Below, one piece after another: positions 35,321 through 43,017 of a stretch of 46,126 nt of DNA. The notes beneath the pieces were generated by a model that saw only the letters and a list, made by a program, of their open reading frames with translations, ran no database searches and was not told where the DNA came from. The translations under genes and the position numbers were made by a program. The first letter of the stretch is position 1. Each line of letters starts with the position of its first letter. Origin of the DNA: an uncultured Prevotellaceae bacterium (GTDB lineage Bacteria > Bacteroidota > Bacteroidia > Bacteroidales > Bacteroidaceae); NCBI GenBank assembly GCA_945865175.1, contig CAMBDA010000026.1, positions 1 through 46,126 of the forward strand. Reading direction: 5' to 3'.

Positions 35321-35974
35321 ATGAAAAAAGTCATTCTTTTTGCTTTCGTAGCAATGTTCTCAGGTGCCTCACTCATCAAGGCACAGACCTTAGACAAAAT
35401 GCAGTGGTTCAACGAGCCGGAGTCTTACACCATCAAGGGCGGTACACTCGAAATGGACGTTCCCGGTCAAACCGACTACTGGCGTATCGCTCACTACGGA
35501 TTCACCGTTGACGACGGCCCCTTCCTCTATGCAACATACGGCGGTGAGTTCGAAGCAAAGATCAAGGTCAGTGGCGACTACAAGGTGCGTTTCGATCATG
35601 CTGGTATGATGATTCGTCAGGATCATGAGAATTGGGTAAAGTTCGGCATTGAGTTTGTCGAAGGCAAGTGCAATATCTCGACAGTTGTCACTCATCACAC
35701 CTCCGACTGGAGCGTCATCCAACTGGAGAAACCTATCCCTTACATTTGGATTAAAGCCGTTCGCCGTCTCGATGCCATTGAGATTTTTTACAGCTTCGAT
35801 GATAAGGAATATACCATGATGCGTACCCTCTGGATGCAGGACAACTGTCCGCTCCAAGTAGGACCTTTTGCAGCTTGCCCTGATGGCCAAGGCTTCAAGG
35901 CAAGATTCTCTGACTTCAAGGTGAAGCACCTCCCTGATCAGCGTCGTGTGGAGTGGCTGAAGAATAATCAGTAA
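35321..35974 (+). CDS. Secreted DUF1349 (concanavalin-like) protein
   Basis: 217 residues with a signal peptide (KKVILFAFVAMFSGASLIKA) and one DUF1349 domain: GEFEAKIKVSGDYKVRFDHA, GMMIRQDHENWVKFGIEF, SDWSVIQL and IWIKAVRRLDAIEIFYSFDD are the family strands. The fold is a beta sandwich related to concanavalin-like carbohydrate binders; the best known member is the YesU type linked to pectin use, but the activity is not proven. The ATG at 35321 gives a proper signal peptide; an in-frame ATG 30 bases upstream does not. Confidence 0.88.
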   Translation: MKKVILFAFVAMFSGASLIKAQTLDKMQWFNEPESYTIKGGTLEMDVPGQTDYWRIAHYGFTVDDGPFLYATYGGEFEAKIKVSGDYKVRFDHAGMMIRQDHENWVKFGIEFVEGKCNISTVVTHHTSDWSVIQLEKPIPYIWIKAVRRLDAIEIFYSFDDKEYTMMRTLWMQDNCPLQVGPFAACPDGQGFKARFSDFKVKHLPDQRRVEWLKNNQ

Positions 35975-35981
35975 AAAGGCA

Positions 35982-37292
35982 CTACATATCTTCCATAGAA
36001 AGACCTTTGAGTTCTACCTGATAGCCTCGCAGGTGGGACTTGATGTATTGGTATTTCTGCTCAAGGGTATGTGCACTGAACTTGCGAGGGTTGCGCTTTA
36101 CTTCAGCCACAGTCGCCTTGCGGTCGAGCTTTTCAATGGCAATAAGGTCTATCTCGTTCTCGCCTTTGCTGTCCCACCAATGTGATACCTCGGTAACACG
36201 TTCGCGCTCACCATAAAGTTGGCGGAAATACTTTTCGAGGACAATACCGCTGAATTGGTTGTATTCTTTTCTTATGGTTTCACCAAGAAGTTCATATTTG
36301 CCAAGTTCCACCATCGTACGGTTGGACTCAATGAAGCGAAACCAGAACATCAAGAAGCAGTCGTCGATATAGTACTTCACTCCTTGGCTGTTGGGTTTTG
36401 CCCACATCGGACGGCGCTTTGCTATAAGCGAATACTCCGTTTCGAGCGTATCTAAATACCTGCCGCTATTCTTGCCCACGATGCCGTCTATTTCCGCCTG
36501 GCTTGTCATGCCTTGGGCTATGAGTTGCAGTATGCTGTAGTATATCTGATATTTGCGCCCAAATTCGCCTACCAACAATTCTGTTCCTTCCTCAATGAAA
36601 ATGCTCGAGGGACGGCAAACGGCGTTCAGCATATCCTCCCATGTCCTGCATCCCTCGTCCATCAATTGTGCAACATACTTAGCCACTCCGCCCGTTATGG
36701 CGTAGAGCATAAGCAAGTCATCTGATGTGTAAGAGGGATTATGGTCGGAGAGTATTTGCTTTATGACGTTCGTACTGAATGGTTTCAGGTCGATCCGTGC
36801 GGTCTTTCTTCCGAATAGCGGTTCGCGCCTGTCCTCAAAAATCTTGCGCATCATCGAATAGATACTTCCGCATGCGATGAGGTGTATGTGCGACTGTTCG
36901 TGATATTCGTCCCATACTTTCTGAATGTTACTGACTATGCCTTCGTCAATGTCGGCGAGTCGTTGAAACTCATCAATGATGAGCGTTACCTTAGTGTTGC
37001 GTGCATAGACCATGAGTTCCTTTAAGATTGCCGCCACGCTGTTGGCTTGTCCATGGATATGCAACCCCAACACCGACTCTACTTGTTGCTGGAAGTCAAA
37101 GCATTGCAGCTGCTCCGCTTTTTTACCTACAAAGAAGTACAGGTATGGCTGTCCATCAAGAGCGTGAGTCATCAGCGTTGTCTTGCCAGTACGCCTTCGC
37201 CCCATCAACACAGTGAGTTGCGCACTGTGCTCGGCCAGTGCGTCAAGCCTTCTAAGTTCGGCTATTTCTTTTTCTCTATCATAGAACTTCAT
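35982..37292 (-). CDS. ATPase with DUF234 / PD-(D/E)XK C-terminal domain (ArchATPase type)
   Basis: 436 residues. Walker A GRRRTGKTTL (31-40) and Walker B LIIDEFQRL lie in an AAA/STAND-like ATPase domain (about 1-210), followed by a winged-helix region (about 240-320). The C-terminal DUF234 part has the nuclease-like motif NEIDLIAIEKLDRKATVAEV with the D and E-x-K residues (EVKRN). Proteins of this family are widespread in Bacteroidales and archaea; a role as mobile or toxin-like elements has been proposed, but no function is proven. Monocistronic. A perfect palindrome lies four bases upstream of the ATG, between it and the promoter. Confidence 0.88.
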   Translation of the reverse strand: MKFYDREKEIAELRRLDALAEHSAQLTVLMGRRRTGKTTLMTHALDGQPYLYFFVGKKAEQLQCFDFQQQVESVLGLHIHGQANSVAAILKELMVYARNTKVTLIIDEFQRLADIDEGIVSNIQKVWDEYHEQSHIHLIACGSIYSMMRKIFEDRREPLFGRKTARIDLKPFSTNVIKQILSDHNPSYTSDDLLMLYAITGGVAKYVAQLMDEGCRTWEDMLNAVCRPSSIFIEEGTELLVGEFGRKYQIYYSILQLIAQGMTSQAEIDGIVGKNSGRYLDTLETEYSLIAKRRPMWAKPNSQGVKYYIDDCFLMFWFRFIESNRTMVELGKYELLGETIRKEYNQFSGIVLEKYFRQLYGERERVTEVSHWWDSKGENEIDLIAIEKLDRKATVAEVKRNPRKFSAHTLEQKYQYIKSHLRGYQVELKGLSMEDM

Positions 37293-37295
37293 AAC

Positions 37296-37311
37296 TTTAC
37301 AAATTTGTAAA
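37296..37311. promoter_or_regulatory. Perfect 16-bp palindrome in the leader of the DUF234 ATPase gene
   Basis: TTTACAAATTTGTAAA lies between the promoter box (37330-37337) and the start codon (37292), followed by further TTACAAATT. The position fits a repressor site or an RNA hairpin that hides the start. Confidence 0.6.
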
Positions 37312-37329
37312 TTACAAATTATTTATTTG

Positions 37330-37337
37330 CAAAGATA
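37330..37337 (-). promoter_or_regulatory. -7 box of the DUF234 ATPase gene
   Basis: TATCTTTG on the minus strand, 37 bases before the ATG. The 37338-37606 stretch shows no gene. Confidence 0.6.
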
Positions 37338-37606
37338 TGTCTTTCCCCTCTTTCTTCCAAACATTTTTCTTATAGAAGACCATTATTTAACGTGAATTTA
37401 CCAAAATTGGCTTTCTTTTATATGACCCGAAATTTTCTCTTTTAGTATTTATTTTTTGGGGTTTGTAGTTTTCTGATTTTGGTTGACAGTTTTGTTTGTT
37501 AAAACTGATGTTGTTTACACTCAACAATCGGCACGATGTGCATTATCTTTTTGATGGCAGTTATTCCCCTCAAGAGTACAATAATTTTCCAATTGAAGTG
37601 AATTTC

Positions 37607-37666
37607 ATGATGAAAACAGAAAGAATAACGCTTCGCCATTGGCTTGACACTGATGCCAAGGCTTTG
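37607..37666 (+). pseudogene. Truncated 5' end of a GNAT acetyltransferase gene
   Basis: ATGATGAAAACAGAAAG and the next 40 bases encode MMKTERITLRHWLDTDAKAL, which matches the start of the complete acetyltransferase at 39475 (MMKTERITLRPWFDADAKAL) in sequence and in the preceding AATTGAAG. Homology stops at 37666, nine bases before the last codon of the convergent ATPase gene. The remainder of the gene is missing. Confidence 0.8.
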
Positions 37667-37674
37667 TTAGTGCC

Positions 37675-39252
37675 TTACGGGCGGTGCATTTCTATCTTGC
37701 ACGTATGCTGCTTCGTCTCCTTGTCGTAGTTGATGCCCACGAGGAGTATGTCGCCGGTATAGTCGGCTATCTTCGCAGGATATTCCTTGCGCTTAATCTG
37801 GTCGATGGCGGTATCGGCGGAATGATTGAACTTCAATTCTATGACGAGTGCAGGTTTGCTGACGTTGCGGCGAGGAATCATCACAAGGTCGGCATAGCCC
37901 TTGCCAGTGGCGTATTCACGGTGAATGACATACTCGTTCCTTGCCCAAATATATGCCACTGAAAGCACACATGCTAAGGAATTTTCGTCATTGTAGGAGA
38001 GAATGCTGGTGTGCTCGTCATGAGCATAGTCGATGCCTTTTGCCACGGCTTGCTCATTGCCGGATAGAGTGGCGGTGAGAAGATCCTGAGAAGCAGTGAG
38101 TGTTTCGACAAGCCGTGCCCATGAGGTATCCTCCACCGCATTAAGAAATTCGTCTGCAACTTCCTTGTTCGGAATATAACATTGTTTGAGATTTTCATCG
38201 TATGCAAGATATCCAAGATGAATCAACACAGTGAGAACATCATTCTTACTGTTTATGACGCGCATGTCATTTTGAAATCTGAGCGTGTTTACATACACAT
38301 GCTCCCCCGACAACATGCGTATGATGTCATCCTTCAGTCCGTCGAAATTCATCTGAATGTAGGTATTGACAGAATCGTAGGCTCCCGTGGTTGTCCAGTA
38401 GCTTTTGCAAACTCCACGTTGTAGGGCTTTCATGACCGAGTATGGGTTGTATATGGATTTCTCTCTGCCAATATTATATCCGTCATACCACATCTTTAAC
38501 TCGTCCATAGATGCGTTGTGTTTTTCTGCCAACATCTTCACTTCTTCCTTTGTAAATCCAAAGCAGGGGGCAAGGAAGGCTGGGTCAATCATTGAGTACT
38601 CGCAGAAGTTGTTCAGTGCCGACTCGGTGTTGTATTTCTTGATGGGCAGAATGCCGGTGAGATAGGCTCCGGCAAAGACGGTGTTTGAACCAGAGCCCTT
38701 GAAGAGGCGGCGGAGCAAGTCAACGTATGATGTAGTGACGAATTCGTCTGTTCCCATCTCGCGCAGAATCGCATCCCACTCGTCGATAATCATAAAGAAA
38801 CGCTCGCTCGTGCTGTCGCTGATGCGGTAGAGGATGTCCATCAGGTCATCGTCATCTTGTGCAGTAATCTGAGTAAAGACACCAAGAACCTCTTTTATGA
38901 TCCTGTTCTGAATGAGTTTCACGATGTTCTTCTCACCTCTGTATTTCGTGGTGAAGTCGGTCATATCTATGCTGATGACATAGTATTTGTTCAGATAAGT
39001 TCCGAACGATGCGTCCTTTTCCGCTTCCAATCCACGAAACAGCTCCCGTGAGTCGCACGACCTGTCGTAATAGGCACATAGCATCTTTGCCGCCATCGAC
39101 TTGCCGAAGCGGCGGCAGCGTGTCACGCAGCTATATCGGTTCTCAGAGTTGAGCATGGCATTGATGAGTGGTATCAATGACGACTTGTCAACATACTCAT
39201 GAGTCACGATGTCACGGAAATCGTTATTGCCTTTATTGATGTACATACCCAT
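37675..39252 (-). CDS. AAA-ATPase-like protein with PDDEXK_9 nuclease-like domain
   Basis: 525 residues from the ATG at 39252 (a second ATG at 39246). The N-terminal AAA-ATPase-like domain (about 1-230) has FRDIVTHEYVDKSSLIP, the P-loop-like TRCRRFGKSMAAKML and the Walker B MIIDEWDAIL. The middle holds the conserved YLTGILPIKKYNTESALNNF and WYDGYNIG motifs. The C-terminal PD-(D/E)XK part has GYADLVMIP and ALVIELKFN (D and E-x-K). This family is multi-copy in Bacteroidales and often sits near rearrangements, but its function is unknown. Here it lies between a truncated and a complete copy of the acetyltransferase 5' end. Confidence 0.9.
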   Translation of the reverse strand: MGMYINKGNNDFRDIVTHEYVDKSSLIPLINAMLNSENRYSCVTRCRRFGKSMAAKMLCAYYDRSCDSRELFRGLEAEKDASFGTYLNKYYVISIDMTDFTTKYRGEKNIVKLIQNRIIKEVLGVFTQITAQDDDDLMDILYRISDSTSERFFMIIDEWDAILREMGTDEFVTTSYVDLLRRLFKGSGSNTVFAGAYLTGILPIKKYNTESALNNFCEYSMIDPAFLAPCFGFTKEEVKMLAEKHNASMDELKMWYDGYNIGREKSIYNPYSVMKALQRGVCKSYWTTTGAYDSVNTYIQMNFDGLKDDIIRMLSGEHVYVNTLRFQNDMRVINSKNDVLTVLIHLGYLAYDENLKQCYIPNKEVADEFLNAVEDTSWARLVETLTASQDLLTATLSGNEQAVAKGIDYAHDEHTSILSYNDENSLACVLSVAYIWARNEYVIHREYATGKGYADLVMIPRRNVSKPALVIELKFNHSADTAIDQIKRKEYPAKIADYTGDILLVGINYDKETKQHTCKIEMHRP

Positions 39253-39277
39253 AGGTTTGCGACTGTTGCAGGAGTGG

Positions 39278-39459
39278 TAAGCCTGCAATTCGGTGGCAAA
39301 GATACAAATAAAAAATGAGAATCATTAAAACAAATACGAATATCTTCCCTTTTTTGTATTATTCCACTTCTATTCGTCATGTTGTTTCATGCCGTTCGTC
39401 ACATATCCTTGCTTTCTGACCCAATAGTTTGGATATTTGCAAGGAACGCAGTACTTTTG
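39278..39459. promoter_or_regulatory. Divergent promoter block, copy 1
   Basis: Colinear with 44037-44217. It starts TAAGCCTGCAATTCGG and contains the minus-strand box TATCTTTG (39297-39304, for the ATPase), CATGCCGTTCGTCAC (39388-39402), and the plus-strand promoter TTTG (39428-39431)-20-TACTTTTG (39452-39459) for the acetyltransferase. See the second copy for the comparison. Confidence 0.75.
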
Positions 39460-39474
39460 CAGCAGAATTGAAGA

Positions 39475-39993
39475 ATGATGAAGACAGAGAGAATAACCCT
39501 TCGCCCTTGGTTTGACGCTGATGCCAAGGCTTTGTATAAGTATGCAAGCGACCCGGAGGTTGGGCCGCGGGCAGGTTGGCCTCCACATCTTTCTGAAGAG
39601 GAGAGTCTGGAGATAATCCGCACAGTGTTTAACAGCCCTACCACATGGGCCATTGTATGGAATGAGACCGGTGAGGCAATAGGAGCCATGGGCTACGGAC
39701 CGTCGTGCGACTGTTGCCTGCCTGCTCGGGAAGGAGAACCCACGGTGGGCTATTGGGTGGGCAAACCGTATTGGGGCAAGGGCGTATGCACCGAGGCCCT
39801 TCGACTGATGATAACGCATATCCGCAATACGACTGACATCAAGTCGCTCATCAGCGGACACTTCATCAGCAACCCAGCTTCGGGACGAGTGATGGAGAAA
39901 TGCGGATTCTTGCCAACTGGCGAAACGGCCTTTGACAATAAACTCTATCAGGGTGCCGACAAACCAATAAGGGTGCTGAGGTTGGTTTTTTGA
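39475..39993 (+). CDS. GNAT-family N-acetyltransferase (RimJ/RimL type)
   Basis: 172 residues. Complete GNAT fold: strand one TERITLRPWFDADAKALY, central strand ETGEAIGAMGY, acetyl-CoA pyrophosphate loop region VGYWVGKPYWGKGVCTEALR (Q/RxxGxG/A-like) and the late strand GRVMEKCGFLPTGE. Relatives acetylate the N terminus of ribosomal proteins or small amines; the substrate here is open. A small gene with a promoter in the duplicated block; a truncated homologous 5' end lies at 37607 beyond the ATPase gene. Confidence 0.9.
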   Translation: MMKTERITLRPWFDADAKALYKYASDPEVGPRAGWPPHLSEEESLEIIRTVFNSPTTWAIVWNETGEAIGAMGYGPSCDCCLPAREGEPTVGYWVGKPYWGKGVCTEALRLMITHIRNTTDIKSLISGHFISNPASGRVMEKCGFLPTGETAFDNKLYQGADKPIRVLRLVF

Positions 39994-40013
39994 ACAGGGG
40001 AATGGTTATGATA

Positions 40014-40180
40014 TATCTTTGTCGCTGAAATCCAATAACAAACAGCATGAAGAAGTATTATATATAGGATTAGCGCAATGGAATACGTACCTCGCCAGGA
40101 AAACTTCTCATCCTGCCTTATAGCATCGGCTATGAGGCAGTGCCATGGTTTGGTGCCCATGAGGGGATAGGGTCAGGATG
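40014..40180 (+). pseudogene. Promoter followed by a broken start of an exported-protein gene
   Basis: TATCTTTG (40014-40021) is followed by ATGAAGAAGTATTATATATAG at 40047-40067, a start codon and lysine-rich onset ended by a stop after six codons. Frames beyond it read in pieces (for example GKLLILPYSIGYEAVPWFGA in one frame) and give no complete gene. I treat it as a decayed gene; the family is not recognised. Confidence 0.35.
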
Positions 40181-40187
40181 TTAGAAT

Positions 40188-40232
40188 GGGAACGGTTGCG
40201 GAAAATGGGAACGGTTGCGGGAACGGTTGCAG
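40188..40232 (+). promoter_or_regulatory. Three GGGAACGGTTGCrG repeats before the symporter gene
   Basis: GGGAACGGTTGCGG at 40188-40201 and 40207-40220, and GGGAACGGTTGCAG at 40219-40232. The core GGAACGGTTGC is a near-palindrome (GnAACnGTTnC), of the style bound by LacI-family proteins. The cluster ends 22 bases before the -33 element of the promoter at 40255. The LacI regulator at 43007-44017 is the obvious candidate. Confidence 0.65.
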
Positions 40233-40254
40233 AAAAAACTTCATGAAAAACACT

Positions 40255-40284
40255 TGATTATCGGAGGATTTCCTAATAACTTTG
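40255..40284 (+). promoter_or_regulatory. Promoter of the symporter-dehydrogenase operon
   Basis: TTG (40255-40257), 19 bases, TAACTTTG (40277-40284); leader of about 80 bases to the ATG at 40370. Confidence 0.65.
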
Positions 40285-40369
40285 CATCGTCAAAACCAAG
40301 GATGTAAGGCTGGCAGGCGTCCTGTTATTGACTCAAATAACTTTGTTAAACCCTTATCTAACATAAAAA

Positions 40370-41749
40370 ATGGAAACAACAAAATCAAATTCTTCAAAAG
40401 GGAAAGTACTTTTTGTAAGCAAGTTTGCCTATGGCTTTGGCGATGTCGGCTGCAACTTCAGCTGGTCCTTTGTCGTCTCGTTCCTGATGATTTTCTACAC
40501 TGACGTGTTTGGTGTCAGTATGGCGGCAGTGGCCACTCTTATGCTCGTTTCTCGTATATGGGATGCTGTCAACGACCCTCTTATCGGAAGTCTCAGCGAC
40601 CGCACCAAGTCGCGTTGGGGCCGCTATCGCCCATGGTTGCTCTTTGGTGCACCCATCACAGGCCTTGTACTTGTGCTCTGCTTTTGGGCACATCCTGAGA
40701 TGGGCTATACTGGCAAGATCGTCTATATGAGTATCACCTACGGGCTGTTGGTACTGGGATATACCTGTGTAAACCTGCCATACGGAACCCTGTGTGGAGC
40801 AATGACTCAGAACATTGACGAGCGTGCACAGATTAACACAAGTCGCTCTGTTGCAGCAATGATAGCCATTGGCATCATCAACATCATCACGGTGCCACTG
40901 GTGAAGTATTGTGGCGATGGCACTCTCAGCAGTGCCCAGGGCTTCATTGGTGTGGCGGCTATCTACGGTTTGGTATTCACTTGTTGCCACTGGTTCTGTT
41001 TTGCCAAGACAAAGGAGGTGGTGGAGATTCCCATGTCCCAGAAGGCTTATCCCATTGGTGAGCAGTTGAAGGCGGTGGCCAAAAACAAGCCGTTCCTGAT
41101 GGCAGTGGTAGGTCAGTTGCTTTTTGGCTTCATTCTCTACGGGCGCAATGCCGACCTCATCTATTACTTCAAGTATGTAGAGGGCAATGAGGATTTGTTC
41201 TCATTCTTCTCAGGCGTAATCGTCATACCTTCCATCATCGGTGCAGCCATTTTCCCGCTGGTGTTCAGGTGGACGGGCAACAAAGGATGGGCCGCGAGTG
41301 TGTTCAGCGTGTTGATGGGCGTGAGCATGGTTGTGCTCTATTTCTTCTCGCCCAATGAAGAACCTCTGTTGTTCTATACATTTGCGGCTCTGACACAGTT
41401 CTTCTTCTCAGGTTTCAACACAGCCATATATGCCATCATACCGGATTGTGTGGAATACGGTGAATGGAAAACGGGCATACGCAACGACGGTTTCCAGTAT
41501 TCATTCATATCGCTGGCGAACAAAATAGGAATGGCATTGGGCACGTCACTGTTGGCTTTGGTCATGGGCTGGGCTGGTTATGAGGCCAATGTGGAGCAGT
41601 CGGAAACTGTAAAGGAGGTGATTCATCATGCTTTCAGCACAGTGCCGGGCATCCTGTGGATTATCACGGCGGGCATCCTGCTTTTCTATCGGCTGAGCAG
41701 AAAGGAATACAACCAGATTATCAATGAACTTGAAAACAGAAAAAAGTAA
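40370..41749 (+). CDS. GPH-family sugar:cation symporter (MelB-like, MFS)
   Basis: Inner-membrane transporter, 459 residues and about 12 helices, of the glycoside-pentoside-hexuronide symporter family. Family marks are the N-terminal YGFGDVGCNFSWSFV, the conserved DAVNDPLIGSLSDRTKSRWGRYRPW loop between helices 2 and 3, and VEYGEWKTGIRNDGFQYS late in the chain. Substrates of the family are small glycosides, pentosides and hexuronides; which one is not visible. It is followed after 17 bases by a zinc dehydrogenase, so the imported compound is probably a sugar acid or polyol oxidised by that enzyme. GGAACGGTTGC repeats lie before the promoter. Confidence 0.92.
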   Translation: METTKSNSSKGKVLFVSKFAYGFGDVGCNFSWSFVVSFLMIFYTDVFGVSMAAVATLMLVSRIWDAVNDPLIGSLSDRTKSRWGRYRPWLLFGAPITGLVLVLCFWAHPEMGYTGKIVYMSITYGLLVLGYTCVNLPYGTLCGAMTQNIDERAQINTSRSVAAMIAIGIINIITVPLVKYCGDGTLSSAQGFIGVAAIYGLVFTCCHWFCFAKTKEVVEIPMSQKAYPIGEQLKAVAKNKPFLMAVVGQLLFGFILYGRNADLIYYFKYVEGNEDLFSFFSGVIVIPSIIGAAIFPLVFRWTGNKGWAASVFSVLMGVSMVVLYFFSPNEEPLLFYTFAALTQFFFSGFNTAIYAIIPDCVEYGEWKTGIRNDGFQYSFISLANKIGMALGTSLLALVMGWAGYEANVEQSETVKEVIHHAFSTVPGILWIITAGILLFYRLSRKEYNQIINELENRKK

Positions 41750-41766
41750 TATAAATATAAATAATT

Positions 41767-42831
41767 ATGAGACAGGCAGTTTTAGTTTCCCCAAGGAACA
41801 TCGAGTTTAAGAATGTTGAGGCACCCAAGGCAGAGAACCTGAAGGCTCACGAGGTATTGATAAACGTAAAGCGTATTGGAATCTGTGGCAGTGAGATTCA
41901 TTCCTATCATGGCCTGCATCCGGCAACGTTCTATCCTGTAGTGCAGGGACATGAGTATTCGGCAGTGGTAGTGGCTGTCGGTAAGGATGTGACGGTGTGC
42001 AAACCGGGCGATAACATCACGGCCCGCCCGCAGTTGGTGTGCGGAGAGTGTGGACCATGCAAACGCGGACAGTATAATGTATGCGAACATCTGCGCGTTG
42101 AGGCATTCCAGGCCGATGGAGTTGCGCAGGACTATTTTGTGACCACCGACGACCGTGTAGTGGTATTGCCCGCAGGAATGAGCCTCGACTATGGCGCAAT
42201 GATAGAGCCGTCGGCAGTGGGCGCCCATGCCACTAACCGCACGGACGTGAAGGACAAGAACGTGGTAGTGAGTGGAGCCGGTGCCATCGGCAACCTTGTG
42301 GCACAGTTCTGCAAGGCACGTGGCGCCAAGAAGGTGCTCATTACCGACGTGAGCGACTTGCGTCTGGCTAAGGCAAGGGAGTGTGGTATAGAATATACTG
42401 CCAATGTGTTGAACAAACCGCTGAAAGACGCTGCCAAGGAGGTGTTCGGCGATGAGGGCTATCAGGTTGGTTTCGAGGTGGCTGGCGTGGAGTCCAGTGT
42501 GCGTTCGCTGATGGAATCCATTGAGAAGGGAAGCGACATTGTGATTGTGGCGGTGTTTGCCAAAGACCCTGCCCTCAGCATGTTCTACCTCGGTGAGCAT
42601 GAGCTTCGCCTCATTGGCACGATGATGTACCGTCATGAGGACTATCTTACTGCCGTTGACTATGTCAGCCGTGGCATTGTAAACCTTGAGCCGCTGATTT
42701 CCAACCGCTTTGCTTTCGAGCAGTATGACGAGGCCTATAAATACATTGACGAGAACAAGGCAACGACCATGAAGGTCATCATCGACTTTGAAAAAAGAAT
42801 GATGTACAATGAACATCATGGATGCCCATAA
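41767..42831 (+). CDS. Zinc-dependent medium-chain alcohol/polyol dehydrogenase
   Basis: 354-residue enzyme, NAD-dependent by its Rossmann motif. Catalytic zinc ligands are C40, H62-E63 and E147 (MIEPSAVG). The structural zinc site is C92, C95, C98 and C106 (CGECGPCKRGQYNVC). The coenzyme loop is GAGAIG (170-175). Sequence is closest in style to the sorbitol/L-threonine/L-galactonate dehydrogenase group; the acid or polyol substrate cannot be fixed. It is co-transcribed with the symporter and overlaps the start of a truncated exported-protein gene. Confidence 0.92.
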   Translation: MRQAVLVSPRNIEFKNVEAPKAENLKAHEVLINVKRIGICGSEIHSYHGLHPATFYPVVQGHEYSAVVVAVGKDVTVCKPGDNITARPQLVCGECGPCKRGQYNVCEHLRVEAFQADGVAQDYFVTTDDRVVVLPAGMSLDYGAMIEPSAVGAHATNRTDVKDKNVVVSGAGAIGNLVAQFCKARGAKKVLITDVSDLRLAKARECGIEYTANVLNKPLKDAAKEVFGDEGYQVGFEVAGVESSVRSLMESIEKGSDIVIVAVFAKDPALSMFYLGEHELRLIGTMMYRHEDYLTAVDYVSRGIVNLEPLISNRFAFEQYDEAYKYIDENKATTMKVIIDFEKRMMYNEHHGCP

Positions 42832-43017
42832 GAATATACGGTTTGTTTCTAGATTGGTTTTCGGGAGTCTGGCAGTGGTGCTTGGTTGCACTGCTGCCCA
42901 GGCACAAAAACAAGCCGACGTGAGGACTACACGCTCCCGGTGTTTGCCTGTGCCGTGTTCAATCCTGTTATGGACAGGGCGTTCTTCCAGATAGGCGCAC
43001 AAGTCTTCAAGTTCTGA
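42818..43017 (+). pseudogene. Outer-membrane-protein gene reduced to signal peptide and last strand
   Basis: The start encodes a signal peptide (FVSRLVFGSLAVVLGCTAAQ then AQ) followed in the same frame by unlikely sequence to a stop. One base shift later, the frame reads YTLPVFACAVFNPVMDRAFF, then QIGAQVFKF and a stop at 43015-43017; the phenylalanine end is typical for an outer-membrane beta-barrel. A deletion joined the two ends out of frame. In-frame ATGs are at 42809 and 42818, before the dehydrogenase stop. Its 3' end overlaps the lacI-type gene. Confidence 0.6.

Noticed and set aside
41782..43002. 406-codon minus-strand open frame over the dehydrogenase gene
   Set aside because: Antisense artefact; the zinc and NAD motifs are on the plus strand.
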